In this document: piece after piece, positions 8,853 to 16,517 of the stretch | Numbering within the stretch: the first letter of the stretch is position 1 | Layout: each line of letters starts with the position of its first letter | Source: Salimicrobium humidisoli | Lineage (GTDB): Bacteria; Bacillota; Bacilli; Bacillales; Halobacillaceae | Direction of reading: 5' to 3' | DNA: 45,651 nt | NCBI RefSeq assembly: GCF_002295105.1 | Contig: NZ_NSGH01000019.1 | Coordinates: forward strand, 1-45,651 | Translations under genes and position numbers: made by a program | Notes under the pieces: generated by a model | Told to the model about the DNA's origin: nothing | The model's input: only the letters and a program-made list of their open reading frames with translations | Databases searched by the model: none

Positions 8853-8866
8853 AGGAAGCGCTTACA
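8853..8866. promoter_or_regulatory. cre-like site (CcpA), 12 of 14
   Basis: AGGAAGCGCTTACA compares with the cre consensus TGWNANCGNTNWCA with two mismatches at the left end. It lies in the 8792-9056 gap, upstream of the divergent small membrane gene (minus) and about 190 bp from trmB (plus). The ccpA gene is in this window. The rest of the gap shows AT-rich sequence but no promoter I would commit to. Confidence 0.5.
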
Positions 8867-9056
8867 ACCCAACAACGAAAGTAGTCCATATATCACTGTT
8901 CGTAAGCTCAAACCGAAGTAACGATCGTCAGGTATGCTTATGCGATTATATTAACGCGTATACTCAGTCATACGCTGTTATAGTCCAAAATCGATAATTA
9001 ATTTTTTCCCGGGAGGAAACGTGGTACGATAATGAAAGAATAAAGGAGGAATATAT

Positions 9057-9698
9057 GTGAGAAATCGTAATAAACCGTGGGCGGATGATTTTTTAAAGGA
9101 GAACAACCACATTCTTGCCGAGGAGCCGTTTTCCAATAAAGGGAACTGGCAGCAGTCTTTTTCGAAAAAACAGCCGCTCCACTTGGAAATAGGCGCAGGG
9201 AAAGGCCAGTTCATAGCAGGAATGGCAGAAAAGTTCCCTGATGTTAATTTTCTGGGAATCGAACGGGTCAAAACGGTCATGGTCGGAGCTGTCAAAAAAG
9301 TGAAAACGGCAGAAGTGGAAAATGCCGTTTTGATTAATGAAGATGCCAAAGATCTACGGGATATGTTCGGGACAGATGAGATCGACCATATCTACCTGAA
9401 TTTTTCCGATCCGTGGCCTAAGAAAAGACATCATAAAAGAAGACTGACCCATGAAATATTTCTGGAACAGTACCGGGATGTATTGAAACCGGACGGGAGA
9501 ATCACATTAAAAACGGATAACCGCAGTCTGTTCGAATATTCGCTATCGAGTTTTTCGAAATTCGGAATGACTCTGGAAGATGTGACACTTGATTTACACG
9601 AACTCGAGGACGAAAGTAACGTCATGACCGAGTACGAACAGAAATTCTCGGCCAAAGGTCAGCCGATTTACAGATGTGAGGTCATCAACAGAATCTGA
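9057..9698 (+). CDS. trmB: tRNA (guanine-N7)-methyltransferase TrmB
   Basis: A 213-residue SAM-dependent methyltransferase forming m7G46 in tRNA. Motif I is LEIGAGKGQFIAGMA (near residue 45), and the TrmB signature FSDPWPKKRHHKRR lies near residue 120. The N-terminus MRNRNKPWADDFL matches Bacillus homologues, which fixes GTG 9057 as the start. AAAGGAGGA ends 6 bases upstream. An ATG at 9055 overlaps the GTG and is followed immediately by a TGA stop in its own frame. The stop codon of trmB itself forms the first bases of a cre box. Confidence 0.93.
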   Translation: MRNRNKPWADDFLKENNHILAEEPFSNKGNWQQSFSKKQPLHLEIGAGKGQFIAGMAEKFPDVNFLGIERVKTVMVGAVKKVKTAEVENAVLINEDAKDLRDMFGTDEIDHIYLNFSDPWPKKRHHKRRLTHEIFLEQYRDVLKPDGRITLKTDNRSLFEYSLSSFSKFGMTLEDVTLDLHELEDESNVMTEYEQKFSAKGQPIYRCEVINRI

Positions 9699-9709
9699 TA
9701 ACGCTTACA
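9696..9709. promoter_or_regulatory. cre box (CcpA operator) before ytnP
   Basis: TGATAACGCTTACA matches the cre consensus TGWNANCGNTNWCA at every defined position. It overlaps the trmB stop codon and the probable -35 of the ytnP promoter (9704-9709), the usual place for CcpA repression. Binding is inferred, not shown. Confidence 0.68.
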
Positions 9710-9733
9710 TGTCAGCAGGGATTATGCTACTAT
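9704..9733 (+). promoter_or_regulatory. Probable sigma-A promoter of ytnP
   Basis: CTTACA (9704-9709), an 18-base spacer and TACTAT (9728-9733) give 4 of 6 matches in each hexamer. Transcription would start near 9740, close to the ytnP ribosome-binding site. The -35 lies inside the cre box. Confidence 0.42.
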
Positions 9734-9754
9734 TAAAAGAAAGGGGGAATGATT

Positions 9755-10600
9755 ATGGAAAAATTGACAATCGGCGATGCTTCTCTTACATGGCTTGCGG
9801 GCGGAAACAATCATCTCGACGGCGGTGCTATGTTCGGGGTTGTTCCGAAGCCGCTCTGGAGCCGTAAATACCCGGTGAACGACAAAAACCAGATTGAGCT
9901 TCGTACGGACCCGATCCTTCTCCAGGTGGACGGAAAAAATCTTATCATCGATTCCGGTATGGGAAATGGCAAACTTACGGATAAGCAGAAGAGGAACTTC
10001 GGGGTTACCGAGGAGAGCCGCATAGATGAATCTCTTCGGGTGGCGGGACTCACCCGTGACGATATCCACTTCGTTCTCATGACCCACCTTCACTTCGACC
10101 ACGCATGCGGACTTACGGAGAAAAAGGGAGAAGAGTATGTTTCCGTCTTCCCGAAAGCGACGATTATAACGAGTGAAACGGAATGGGAAGAAATGAGAAA
10201 CCCGAATATGCGCTCGAAGAATACATACTGGAGGGAAAATTGGGAAGCGATCCAGAGTCAGGTGGAAACTTTCAGGGACGAAAAGGAAGTGCTCCCCGGT
10301 CTGAAAATGGTGCATACGAGCGGTCACAGTAACGGTCACGCCGTCATCAGGTTCGAGCGCGGGGAAGACATTTTCATTCATATGGCGGATCTTATGCCTA
10401 CTCACGCCCATCAGAACAAATTGTGGGCACTCGCTTTTGATGATTACCCGGTTACGAGCGTTCACGAGAAAGATAAATGGATGGACGAAGGATATCAAAA
10501 GGGCGCCTGGTACACTTTCTACCATGATGCCTACTATCGTGCGCTTAAGTTCGACAAAGAAGGGGAAATCGTGAAGGAAGTAAAAAGGGAACGGGACTGA
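9755..10600 (+). CDS. ytnP: YtnP metallo-beta-lactamase-fold hydrolase (lactonase)
   Basis: 281 residues of the metallo-beta-lactamase fold. The metal-binding HxHxDH motif is seen in [11 protein letters not shown] (about residue 109), followed by a His in [10 protein letters not shown] and a downstream HMADL segment. B. subtilis YtnP, at the same locus, degrades signalling lactones (quorum quenching), so lactonase activity is the best guess; the substrate here is unproven. ATG 9755 has AAGGGGG at 7-base spacing; ATG 9749 in the same frame is too close to it. A consensus cre box lies upstream. No signal peptide, so it is cytoplasmic. Confidence 0.87.
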   Translation: MEKLTIGDASLTWLAGGNNHLDGGAMFGVVPKPLWSRKYPVNDKNQIELRTDPILLQVDGKNLIIDSGMGNGKLTDKQKRNFGVTEESRIDESLRVAGLTRDDIHFVLMTHLHFDHACGLTEKKGEEYVSVFPKATIITSETEWEEMRNPNMRSKNTYWRENWEAIQSQVETFRDEKEVLPGLKMVHTSGHSNGHAVIRFERGEDIFIHMADLMPTHAHQNKLWALAFDDYPVTSVHEKDKWMDEGYQKGAWYTFYHDAYYRALKFDKEGEIVKEVKRERD

Positions 10601-10638
10601 CCGTTCCCTGAACATCCGGCATTTCATATGTATATAAA

Positions 10639-10691
10639 AAATCCGAACATTCCGGGACAATTTAAAGTCTCCTCCGGAACAGTTCGGATTT
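10639..10691. terminator. Long bidirectional terminator hairpin
   Basis: AAATCCGAAC (10639-10648) pairs with GTTCGGATTT (10682-10691), and inner TTCCGG/CCGGAA and GAC/GTC segments extend the stem. A- and T-runs flank it. It separates ytnP from the convergent PepSY gene. A second small hairpin, GGGAACGG/CCGTTCCC, overlaps the ytnP stop codon just before it. Confidence 0.85.
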
Positions 10692-10712
10692 CTTATTACC
10701 TGTCTGTAGTTG

Positions 10713-11030
10713 TTAAGACGCTTCTTCCGATACATCAACTATTGTACCCGTAGCACTGTCGATGAAGAATTCGTACTGGGACGTTTCTCCGTCCTGATTG
10801 CGGGAGATTCCACCGCGATATACGTTGTAGTTGATACCGTTTTTGTTCAACTGTTCAGGTTTCATGTAAATCCAGGAACCGCTGATAGGACCCTGCTTTT
10901 TGAATGCTTCTTTAGCTATTTTCAAAGCTTTTTCCGGGTTTACCCCTTTTTTCGAAGAAATCTGTTCTTTTACTACGTAACCGGCAAGAATTCCGGCTCC
11001 GGTGGCAAGCGTTACTTTTTTCCAATCCAT
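10713..11030 (-). CDS. PepSY-domain protein, membrane anchored
   Basis: 105 residues. A short hydrophobic N-terminal segment (KKVTLATGAGILAGYVV, residues 4-20) looks like a signal anchor. It is followed by a PepSY-like domain: an alpha-helical ALKIAKEAFKK segment, then beta strands ending YEFFIDSATGTIVDV, the usual PepSY close. PepSY domains are thought to inhibit or bind peptidases; the role here is unknown. ATG 11030 has AGAGGTG at suitable spacing; an in-frame GTG at 11039 lies too close to it. It stands alone on the minus strand between ytnP and the aminopeptidase. Confidence 0.78.
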   Translation of the reverse strand: MDWKKVTLATGAGILAGYVVKEQISSKKGVNPEKALKIAKEAFKKQGPISGSWIYMKPEQLNKNGINYNVYRGGISRNQDGETSQYEFFIDSATGTIVDVSEEAS

Positions 11031-11177
11031 GATATTCACCTCTACTAATTATGATATGTTCCATTATACTAAAGTATCCGTTGAAAAGAAAATCTAAACT
11101 TTAAGATGTGAATTGTAGCAACCTGATAGAACTTTCGTTAAAATAGAAGGAAGAAATAAAAAAGGGGTTGTACATAC

Positions 11178-12245
11178 ATGAATCAGGAGACAAAGCAGCT
11201 GTTCCGCACGTTGACAGAACTTCCGGGTGCGCCGGGCAACGAACGGAACGTACGCACGTTCATGAAAGAGCAACTGGAAAAATATTCGGATGAAATAGTA
11301 CAGGATAAACTGGGTGGTGTCTTCGGAAAGAAACACGGGGAAGGCCCACGGGTCATGGTCGCCGGTCACATGGATGAAGTCGGATTTATGGTTACGCAGA
11401 TTACGGAAAACGGAATGCTGCGTTTTCAACCGCTCGGGGGCTGGTGGAGCCAGGTACTGCTGGCACAGCGCGTTCAGATTATGACGGATAAAGGAAGCGT
11501 AACCGGAGTCATCGGATCCATCCCTCCGCATAACCTTACGGAAGAGCAGCGGAATAAACCGATGGAAATTAAAAATATGCTGATAGATATCGGTGCGGAT
11601 GACAGAAATGATGCAGAAAACATAGGTATCAGACCCGGCCAGCCGATTGTACCCGTGTGTCCTTTTACTACAATGGCCAACGAGAAGAAGATCATGGCGA
11701 AAGCCTGGGACAACCGGTATGGCTGTGGACTTTCCGTGGAACTTCTGAAAGAACTCCAGGGTGAACAGCTGCCGAACGAACTGTACTCCGGTGCTACGGT
11801 TCAGGAGGAAGTCGGACTGCGCGGCTCGCAGGTTGCTGCCAACATGATTAAACCCGACATATTCTACGCTCTGGATGCTTCTCCTGCGAATGATATGTCC
11901 GGAGAGAGCAAAGAGTTCGGTCAGTTAGGTAAAGGAGCTCTTTTGCGCATTTTTGATAAAACGATGATTACGCACCGGGGCATGAGAGAATTCATTCTTG
12001 ATACAGCCGAGTCGAACGACATCCCTTACCAGTATTTCGTATCTCAGGGAGGTACCGATGCCGGTCGTGTTCACATCGCCAATGACGGCGTGCCTTCTTC
12101 GGTTATCGGAATATGTTCGAGATACATTCACACTTCTTCTTCGATCATTCACGTCGATGACTATGCCGCGGCCAAGGAACTGCTTAAGAAACTCGTAAGA
12201 ACGACAGATGCCAACGCACTTGAACAGATCAGAAAGAACGTATAA
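11178..12245 (+). CDS. ytoP: M42-family aminopeptidase YtoP
   Basis: A 355-residue M42 (glutamyl/deblocking aminopeptidase) dinuclear metalloenzyme of the cytosol. The metal ligands are seen in order: [10 protein letters not shown] (His, about residue 62), [10 protein letters not shown] (Asp, about 177), VQEEVGLRG (Glu-Glu, about 212), LDASPAND (Asp, about 235) and [11 protein letters not shown] (His, about 318). Members form large tetrahedral oligomers and trim peptides; some were misnamed endoglucanases. Start ATG 11178 is preceded by AAAAGGGG. A clear terminator follows. Confidence 0.92.
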   Translation: MNQETKQLFRTLTELPGAPGNERNVRTFMKEQLEKYSDEIVQDKLGGVFGKKHGEGPRVMVAGHMDEVGFMVTQITENGMLRFQPLGGWWSQVLLAQRVQIMTDKGSVTGVIGSIPPHNLTEEQRNKPMEIKNMLIDIGADDRNDAENIGIRPGQPIVPVCPFTTMANEKKIMAKAWDNRYGCGLSVELLKELQGEQLPNELYSGATVQEEVGLRGSQVAANMIKPDIFYALDASPANDMSGESKEFGQLGKGALLRIFDKTMITHRGMREFILDTAESNDIPYQYFVSQGGTDAGRVHIANDGVPSSVIGICSRYIHTSSSIIHVDDYAAAKELLKKLVRTTDANALEQIRKNV

Positions 12246-12257
12246 AGGAGAATGTAC

Positions 12258-12298
12258 AACGCTCAGCTGTATGTGGTTTAGGCTGGGCGTTTTTTTTG
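12258..12298 (+). terminator. Intrinsic terminator after ytoP
   Basis: AACGCTCAGC (12258-12267) pairs with GCTGGGCGTT (12282-12291), with one wobble, followed by a run of seven T. It begins 13 bases after the ytoP stop. Confidence 0.93.
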
Positions 12299-12343
12299 CT
12301 ATAATGAGTAAATCATACTTTAAGAATAGTGCAGGTGGACGAT

Positions 12344-12847
12344 ATGAAAATTTATGTAGGTTCTTTGAATCCTTCCAAGTTGACTGCAGTAACTGATGTT
12401 TTTGAGAACGATACGGTAGTGGAAATGGACGTGGATTCAAAAGTTTCCTCTCAACCCTTCTCGGATGAAGAAACGCTCGAAGGAGCTATTCATCGGGCCC
12501 GTGAATGCGCAATGACCGCTAAAGCGGATCTCGGTATAGGCCTTGAGGGCGGCGTGATGGAGATCGGGGACGATCTTTATCTGTGCAACTGGGGAGCTCT
12601 CGTTGATCAACAGGAGAACATTTACACAGCGGCAGGAGCCCGTATTCCCCTCCCCGATGAAATTCATGAGCAGATGAGTAAGGGACTGGAACTGGGAGAA
12701 GTTATGGAGAAGTATGCCCAGAAGAGTGACGTGCGTAAAAAAGAAGGGGCGGTCGGCATTTTTACGAATGGACAAATGAATCGTGATAAAATGTTCCGGC
12801 ATATCGTGACGCTTCTGAAAGGCCAGTGGGAATACGATAATCTGTAA
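12344..12847 (+). CDS. DUF84 / YjjX-family inosine-xanthosine triphosphatase
   Basis: 167 residues of the DUF84 family, whose characterised member YjjX hydrolyses non-canonical purine NTPs such as ITP and XTP. The N-terminus carries the substrate-loop motif YVGSLNPSKLTAV (residues 4-16), then QPFSDEETLEGAIHRA and the GIGLEGGV motif near residue 72, all family hallmarks. This suggests a house-cleaning enzyme that keeps deaminated purines out of nucleic acids. ATG 12344 has GGTGG about 5 bases upstream; the frame extends to GTG 12329 without a better RBS. Single-gene transcription unit between a terminator and the convergent ytoQ. Confidence 0.82.
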   Translation: MKIYVGSLNPSKLTAVTDVFENDTVVEMDVDSKVSSQPFSDEETLEGAIHRARECAMTAKADLGIGLEGGVMEIGDDLYLCNWGALVDQQENIYTAAGARIPLPDEIHEQMSKGLELGEVMEKYAQKSDVRKKEGAVGIFTNGQMNRDKMFRHIVTLLKGQWEYDNL

Positions 12848-12937
12848 ACCTTATTCATCCCGTGAAGTTTTGTTACGCACTTTTCATCAGGAATTTCTTT
12901 TTTCTGTGTCCAGTGCACTTTATAAACAGTTGTTTCT

Positions 12938-12975
12938 AAAAAAGCAATCACGCCATTCATGCGTGATTGCTTTTA
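12938..12975. terminator. Bidirectional terminator
   Basis: A 14-bp perfect stem, AAAAGCAATCACGC paired with GCGTGATTGCTTTT (12961-12974), has a 7-base loop and A/T flanks on both sides. It ends both the DUF84 gene and ytoQ. Confidence 0.92.
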
Positions 12976-12976
12976 C

Positions 12977-13417
12977 TCATTCGTATACGTAATTCAATAC
13001 TTCAATCGCCTGATCGATATTCTCTACCGTTACGGTAGCCTGATTTGAAAGTTCTTTTAACGGGTGGATCAGACTTTCATCACGAATAAGAATCGTCGGC
13101 TTACCGGCCTGAATGGCGATACCGGCATCCATAGCGGTATTCCACTGTTTATAATTCTCACCGAAATAGGCTATTACGGCATCGGATCTTTCCATAAGCA
13201 GTTTGGTGCGGAAATTGTTGATGGCTGAAGCTTTGTCATCTTTGATTTCTTTATTCGGCTGCTCCCCGAGGATATCCTCTCCGACGTTGTCGGAACGACT
13301 GTGATTCTCCTGAGGGTGGACGAATTTCACTTTAAGATCCTTTTTCTCGGCTTTCTGTTTCAGTTCATCTCTCCATGCATCATGTATCTGACCTGCCAGA
13401 TATACACGTAGTTCCAT
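12977..13417 (-). CDS. ytoQ: YtoQ family protein
   Basis: A 146-residue protein matching the YtoQ family in length and in the opening RVYLAGQIHDAWRDEL. The glycine-containing first strand, the SDAVIAYFGENYKQWNTAMDAGIA segment and the PTILIRD strand give it the look of a nucleoside 2-deoxyribosyltransferase-like Rossmann fold. The reaction is unknown. GGAGGG lies 6 bases before ATG 13417. It is monocistronic on the minus strand, between the DUF84 gene and the divergent EIIC-like gene. Confidence 0.88.
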   Translation of the reverse strand: MELRVYLAGQIHDAWRDELKQKAEKKDLKVKFVHPQENHSRSDNVGEDILGEQPNKEIKDDKASAINNFRTKLLMERSDAVIAYFGENYKQWNTAMDAGIAIQAGKPTILIRDESLIHPLKELSNQATVTVENIDQAIEVLNYVYE

Positions 13418-13547
13418 GCAATCCCTCCTGAATTAATAGTTCAGAGTCAAGTATACCCTCAGAAACAGGAAATTAATCCTGCACAATAATGTTTACATGT
13501 GTATATACATTGACGTATGCTGATAGAAGTGGGAAGGAGGGCAAGAT

Positions 13548-14576
13548 GTGAGAGCTTATTTAGAGAAAAAAGGGGTTTCCCTTTCACCGAAAATTTATTT
13601 CATCGACTCATTGAGTTATATGGCCCTCGGCTTATTTTCGTCTCTTATTATCGGACTTATTATCCAGACTGTCGGCGAACGGATGCCGCTCGCTTTTCTC
13701 TCCACCCATTTAATAGAAATGGGTGATCTGCTTATGAATGTCCTCATATGGGGAGGGGCGATCGGAGTAGCGGTAGCGTACGGCCTGAATGCTCCGCCGC
13801 TCGTAATGTTTGCTGCCCTTTTCAGCGGGGCGCTCGGTGCGGAAGCGGGAGGTCCTGCAGCCTCTTTCACTGCAGCCCTTATCAGTACGGAACTTGGAAA
13901 GCTGATCAGTAAAGAGACGAGCCTCGATATTATACTGACTCCGTTAGTGACGATAGTGACAGGATATACGGCCGGGTCACTTATCGGGATCCCGATAAGT
14001 GCTTTTCTTGAGGGTTTCGGTAATATCATCAATTGGGCAACAGTCCAGGAACCTGTCCTGATGGGGATACTGGTAAGCGTTCTGATGGGTATCGCACTGA
14101 CTGCGCCGATTTCAAGCCTCGCTATATCTTTAATGCTTTCTCTTGAGGGAGTAGCGGCGGGGGCGGCAGCAGCCGGTTGTGCAGCCCAGATGATTTCCTT
14201 TGCCGTACTAAGTTATAAAGATAATACGCCGGGCGGGATAATCGCCCAGGCGATAGGAACGTCCATGCTTCAAATCGGGAATGTGATTAAAAAACCGGTG
14301 ACTATGATTCCTCCCGTTATAGCAGGAGCAGCAGTCGGGCCGCTGGCCACTGTAGTATTCACTCTCGAAAATAATGCTGCCGGCGCGGGTATGGGCACGA
14401 GCGGATTCGTCGGTCAGATTATGACGGTGGAAACGATGGGCTGGAGCAGGGAAGTCGGTATCGCAATTCTCGTAACCCATTTTTCGGTTCCCATAATCGT
14501 CACTATCATTCTCGGTATATGGTTCAGAAGAAAAGGATGGATTAAACCGGGAGACCTGGCGATTGAAACCAGCTAG
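13548..14576 (+). CDS. PTS EIIC-like membrane protein, orphan
   Basis: 342 residues with 9-10 hydrophobic segments, of the PTS EIIC type-2 family. The segment GGPAASFTAALIS and the repeated glycine-rich helices are typical. No EIIA, EIIB or metabolic partner gene is nearby, so phosphotransfer-linked sugar import is not assured and the protein may be a stand-alone transporter or sensor. GTG 13548 follows AAGGAGG by 7 bases. As in trmB, an overlapping ATG (13546) is followed at once by TGA. The gene runs into the ytpP gene 33 bases later. Confidence 0.8.
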   Translation: MRAYLEKKGVSLSPKIYFIDSLSYMALGLFSSLIIGLIIQTVGERMPLAFLSTHLIEMGDLLMNVLIWGGAIGVAVAYGLNAPPLVMFAALFSGALGAEAGGPAASFTAALISTELGKLISKETSLDIILTPLVTIVTGYTAGSLIGIPISAFLEGFGNIINWATVQEPVLMGILVSVLMGIALTAPISSLAISLMLSLEGVAAGAAAAGCAAQMISFAVLSYKDNTPGGIIAQAIGTSMLQIGNVIKKPVTMIPPVIAGAAVGPLATVVFTLENNAAGAGMGTSGFVGQIMTVETMGWSREVGIAILVTHFSVPIIVTIILGIWFRRKGWIKPGDLAIETS

Positions 14577-14609
14577 TGGTATGCTACAATGACTCATGGA
14601 GGGATACGT

Positions 14610-14924
14610 ATGGACCGTTTGCAATCAGTGGAAGAATTTGAACAGTTAGCAAAGAACGAACAGACTATTTTTATGTTTTCGGCAGCCTGGTGCCCGGACT
14701 GCAGAGTTATTGAACCCGAGTTACCGGAGCTGGAACGTGAAAATCCGGAATGGACATTTGTTCACGTCGATCGCGATGATTTTATTGATTTGTGTGCGGA
14801 TTATTCCATTTTCGGCATCCCGAGTTTCCTTGCGTTTAAAGGCGGGGAAGAAAAAGCCAGGTTTGTCAGTAAAGATCGCAAGACACTGGAGGAAATACAG
14901 AGTTTCATCGACGAAGCGAAATGA
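14610..14924 (+). CDS. ytpP: Thioredoxin-like protein YtpP
   Basis: A 104-residue thioredoxin-fold protein. The redox motif is Cys-Pro-Asp-Cys in AAWCPDCRVIEP (about residues 28-39), differing from the classical CGPC, and the cis-proline lies in FGIPSFLAF. It probably reduces disulfides or mixed disulfides in the cytoplasm. ATG 14610 has GGAGGG upstream; the frame reaches back to 14589 but without an RBS. First gene of the ytpP-ytpQ-ytpR run, the same order as in B. subtilis. Confidence 0.88.
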   Translation: MDRLQSVEEFEQLAKNEQTIFMFSAAWCPDCRVIEPELPELERENPEWTFVHVDRDDFIDLCADYSIFGIPSFLAFKGGEEKARFVSKDRKTLEEIQSFIDEAK

Positions 14925-14943
14925 TTAAAGAGGAGTTTTACCG

Positions 14944-15768
14944 ATGAAAATGACGAGCATACAAATGAAGAAAAAATTGGAAGAGCGCCTTGATGAGAAC
15001 GGCTGGCGAACTTCTTTCAACAGGGATAAAGATACTTTTCGCGTGGAGTGGGAACACTCCGGTGAAGGCATTACAGTAACAGTGCCGAACGTCATCTCCA
15101 AATGGCAGGAAAAAGGTGAAAAATCCCTGGATGAACTTGAAGAACATATTCGCGAAGCGCTAAGGGTGATGAATGAAAATACAGAACTTTCCGGTCAGGA
15201 AAAGAACGTATATCCCGTGATCCGGGCCGCCTCTTTTCCGACAGAAACTGAAAACGGGAAGAAACTGGTTTACACGGAACACACGGCCGAAACAAGAATT
15301 TATTACGCTCTTGATCTTGGAAAATCATATCAGCTCATCGACTATCAGAAACTGGAAGAGGAAGGCTGGAGTATCGATCGAATGAAAGAAGTCGCCTCTT
15401 TCAACGCCCGGTCCCTCGAAGTGAGTCTGCGAAAAGACACCGTATACGGAAACGACTTCTATTTTCAGTCATTAAATGATGGTTACGATGCCAGCAGAAT
15501 ATTGAATGAGTCCTTACTTGAAGAGATGAAAGCAGAATGCAAAGGGGAACTGGCTATCAGTATTCCTCATCAGGACGTCATCATCTTCGCTGACATACAG
15601 AATGAAGGCGGGTACGACATACTGGCCCAGATGGCGATGAAGTTTTTTGCGGAAGGTCTCGTACCTGTGACTTCCCTTTCTTTCCTATACGAAAATGGGA
15701 AGCTGGAACCTATATTCATACTTGCACAGAAAAAACCGAAGGATAAAAAAGGGGACGATGAAACGTGA
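14944..15768 (+). CDS. ytpQ: DUF1444 protein YtpQ
   Basis: 274 residues, full length for the DUF1444/YtpQ family, located between ytpP and ytpR as in B. subtilis. It begins with a lysine-rich helix ([11 protein letters not shown]) and has the characteristic C-terminal segment [19 protein letters not shown]. There is no signal peptide or membrane helix. Biochemical role unknown. AAAGAGGAG ends 8 bases before the ATG. Its TGA overlaps the ytpR ATG by one base (TGATG), so translation is probably coupled. Confidence 0.87.
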   Translation: MKMTSIQMKKKLEERLDENGWRTSFNRDKDTFRVEWEHSGEGITVTVPNVISKWQEKGEKSLDELEEHIREALRVMNENTELSGQEKNVYPVIRAASFPTETENGKKLVYTEHTAETRIYYALDLGKSYQLIDYQKLEEEGWSIDRMKEVASFNARSLEVSLRKDTVYGNDFYFQSLNDGYDASRILNESLLEEMKAECKGELAISIPHQDVIIFADIQNEGGYDILAQMAMKFFAEGLVPVTSLSFLYENGKLEPIFILAQKKPKDKKGDDET

Positions 15769-16370
15769 TGATTTTTTACAACGAGAAGGGCGTCGGTGAC
15801 GTACTGCTCATTCCGTTAAATGAAACTGACAGAGATAACAGAACACATGAAGCATTCGGAGATATAGTGAAGATTACGGATAAAACAGACGGTTCTGTCC
15901 TCGGTTACAATATTTTCAATGCCTCCCGTCACTTCAGCGACCTGGGCAATGGACAGATGCGGATGGACGAAGAAAAGCTCGAGGAACTTAAAAAGGTGTT
16001 TTCCGATCAGAACCTTAATGATAATCTCGACCTGGACCTCGAAGAGAAATTCGTCGTCGGTTATGTAGCGGACATTCAGCCGCACGAAAATGCCGATAAA
16101 CTGAGCGTCTGTCAGGTTGATGTTGGAGATCGGCAAGTACAGATTGTCTGTGGAGCCCCTAATGTGGACGCCGGACAGAAAGTAGTGGTTGCTAAAGTCG
16201 GTGCCGTCATGCCCGGAGGTATGAAAATCAAAGATGCCAAGTTGAGAGGAACAGCTTCAAGCGGAATGATTTGTTCCAGCAAAGAGCTTCATCTCTCGGA
16301 CGGTTCGGAAGGAAAAGGTATTCTTGTGCTGGACGACTCTTATGAAGTCGGGGCTCCTTTTCCTGTATAA
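15768..16370 (+). CDS. ytpR: tRNA-binding-domain protein YtpR
   Basis: 200 residues. The second half is an OB-fold tRNA-binding domain of the EMAP/PheT type (about residues 90-195), with [32 protein letters not shown] and the closing [11 protein letters not shown]. The N-terminal half is family specific. It resembles a free-standing copy of the PheRS beta-chain N-terminal domain and may bind tRNA or act as a folding helper; its function is unsettled. Start ATG 15768 shares its first base with the ytpQ stop. A terminator follows 34 bases after the stop. Confidence 0.9.
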   Translation: MIFYNEKGVGDVLLIPLNETDRDNRTHEAFGDIVKITDKTDGSVLGYNIFNASRHFSDLGNGQMRMDEEKLEELKKVFSDQNLNDNLDLDLEEKFVVGYVADIQPHENADKLSVCQVDVGDRQVQIVCGAPNVDAGQKVVVAKVGAVMPGGMKIKDAKLRGTASSGMICSSKELHLSDGSEGKGILVLDDSYEVGAPFPV

Positions 16371-16404
16371 AGATGAATAAGAAGATACCGGGATACGAGA
16401 AATC

Positions 16405-16441
16405 AAAAATGCAAAGAGGTGCGAGCCTCTTTGCATTTTTA
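16405..16441 (+). terminator. Terminator after ytpR
   Basis: A perfect 15-bp stem (16405-16419 with 16426-16440) has a 6-base loop and T5 within its 3' arm. It ends the ytpP-Q-R transcript ahead of sftA. Confidence 0.93.
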
Positions 16442-16517
16442 ACTTTTTTGAAAAACACAATGGAGGTAAAAGCTGATACAATAGAAAGAAAAGTATGCAA
16501 AGAAAGAGTGAATAAAT

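Noticed and set aside
9722-10738. A 338-codon minus-strand frame.
   Set aside because: It is antisense to ytnP, which has the HxHxDH site and a proper RBS; the antisense product shows no domain.
12664-12960. A 98-codon minus-strand frame beginning in the gap after the DUF84 gene.
   Set aside because: It starts inside the terminator stem with no SD, and two thirds is antisense to the DUF84 gene.
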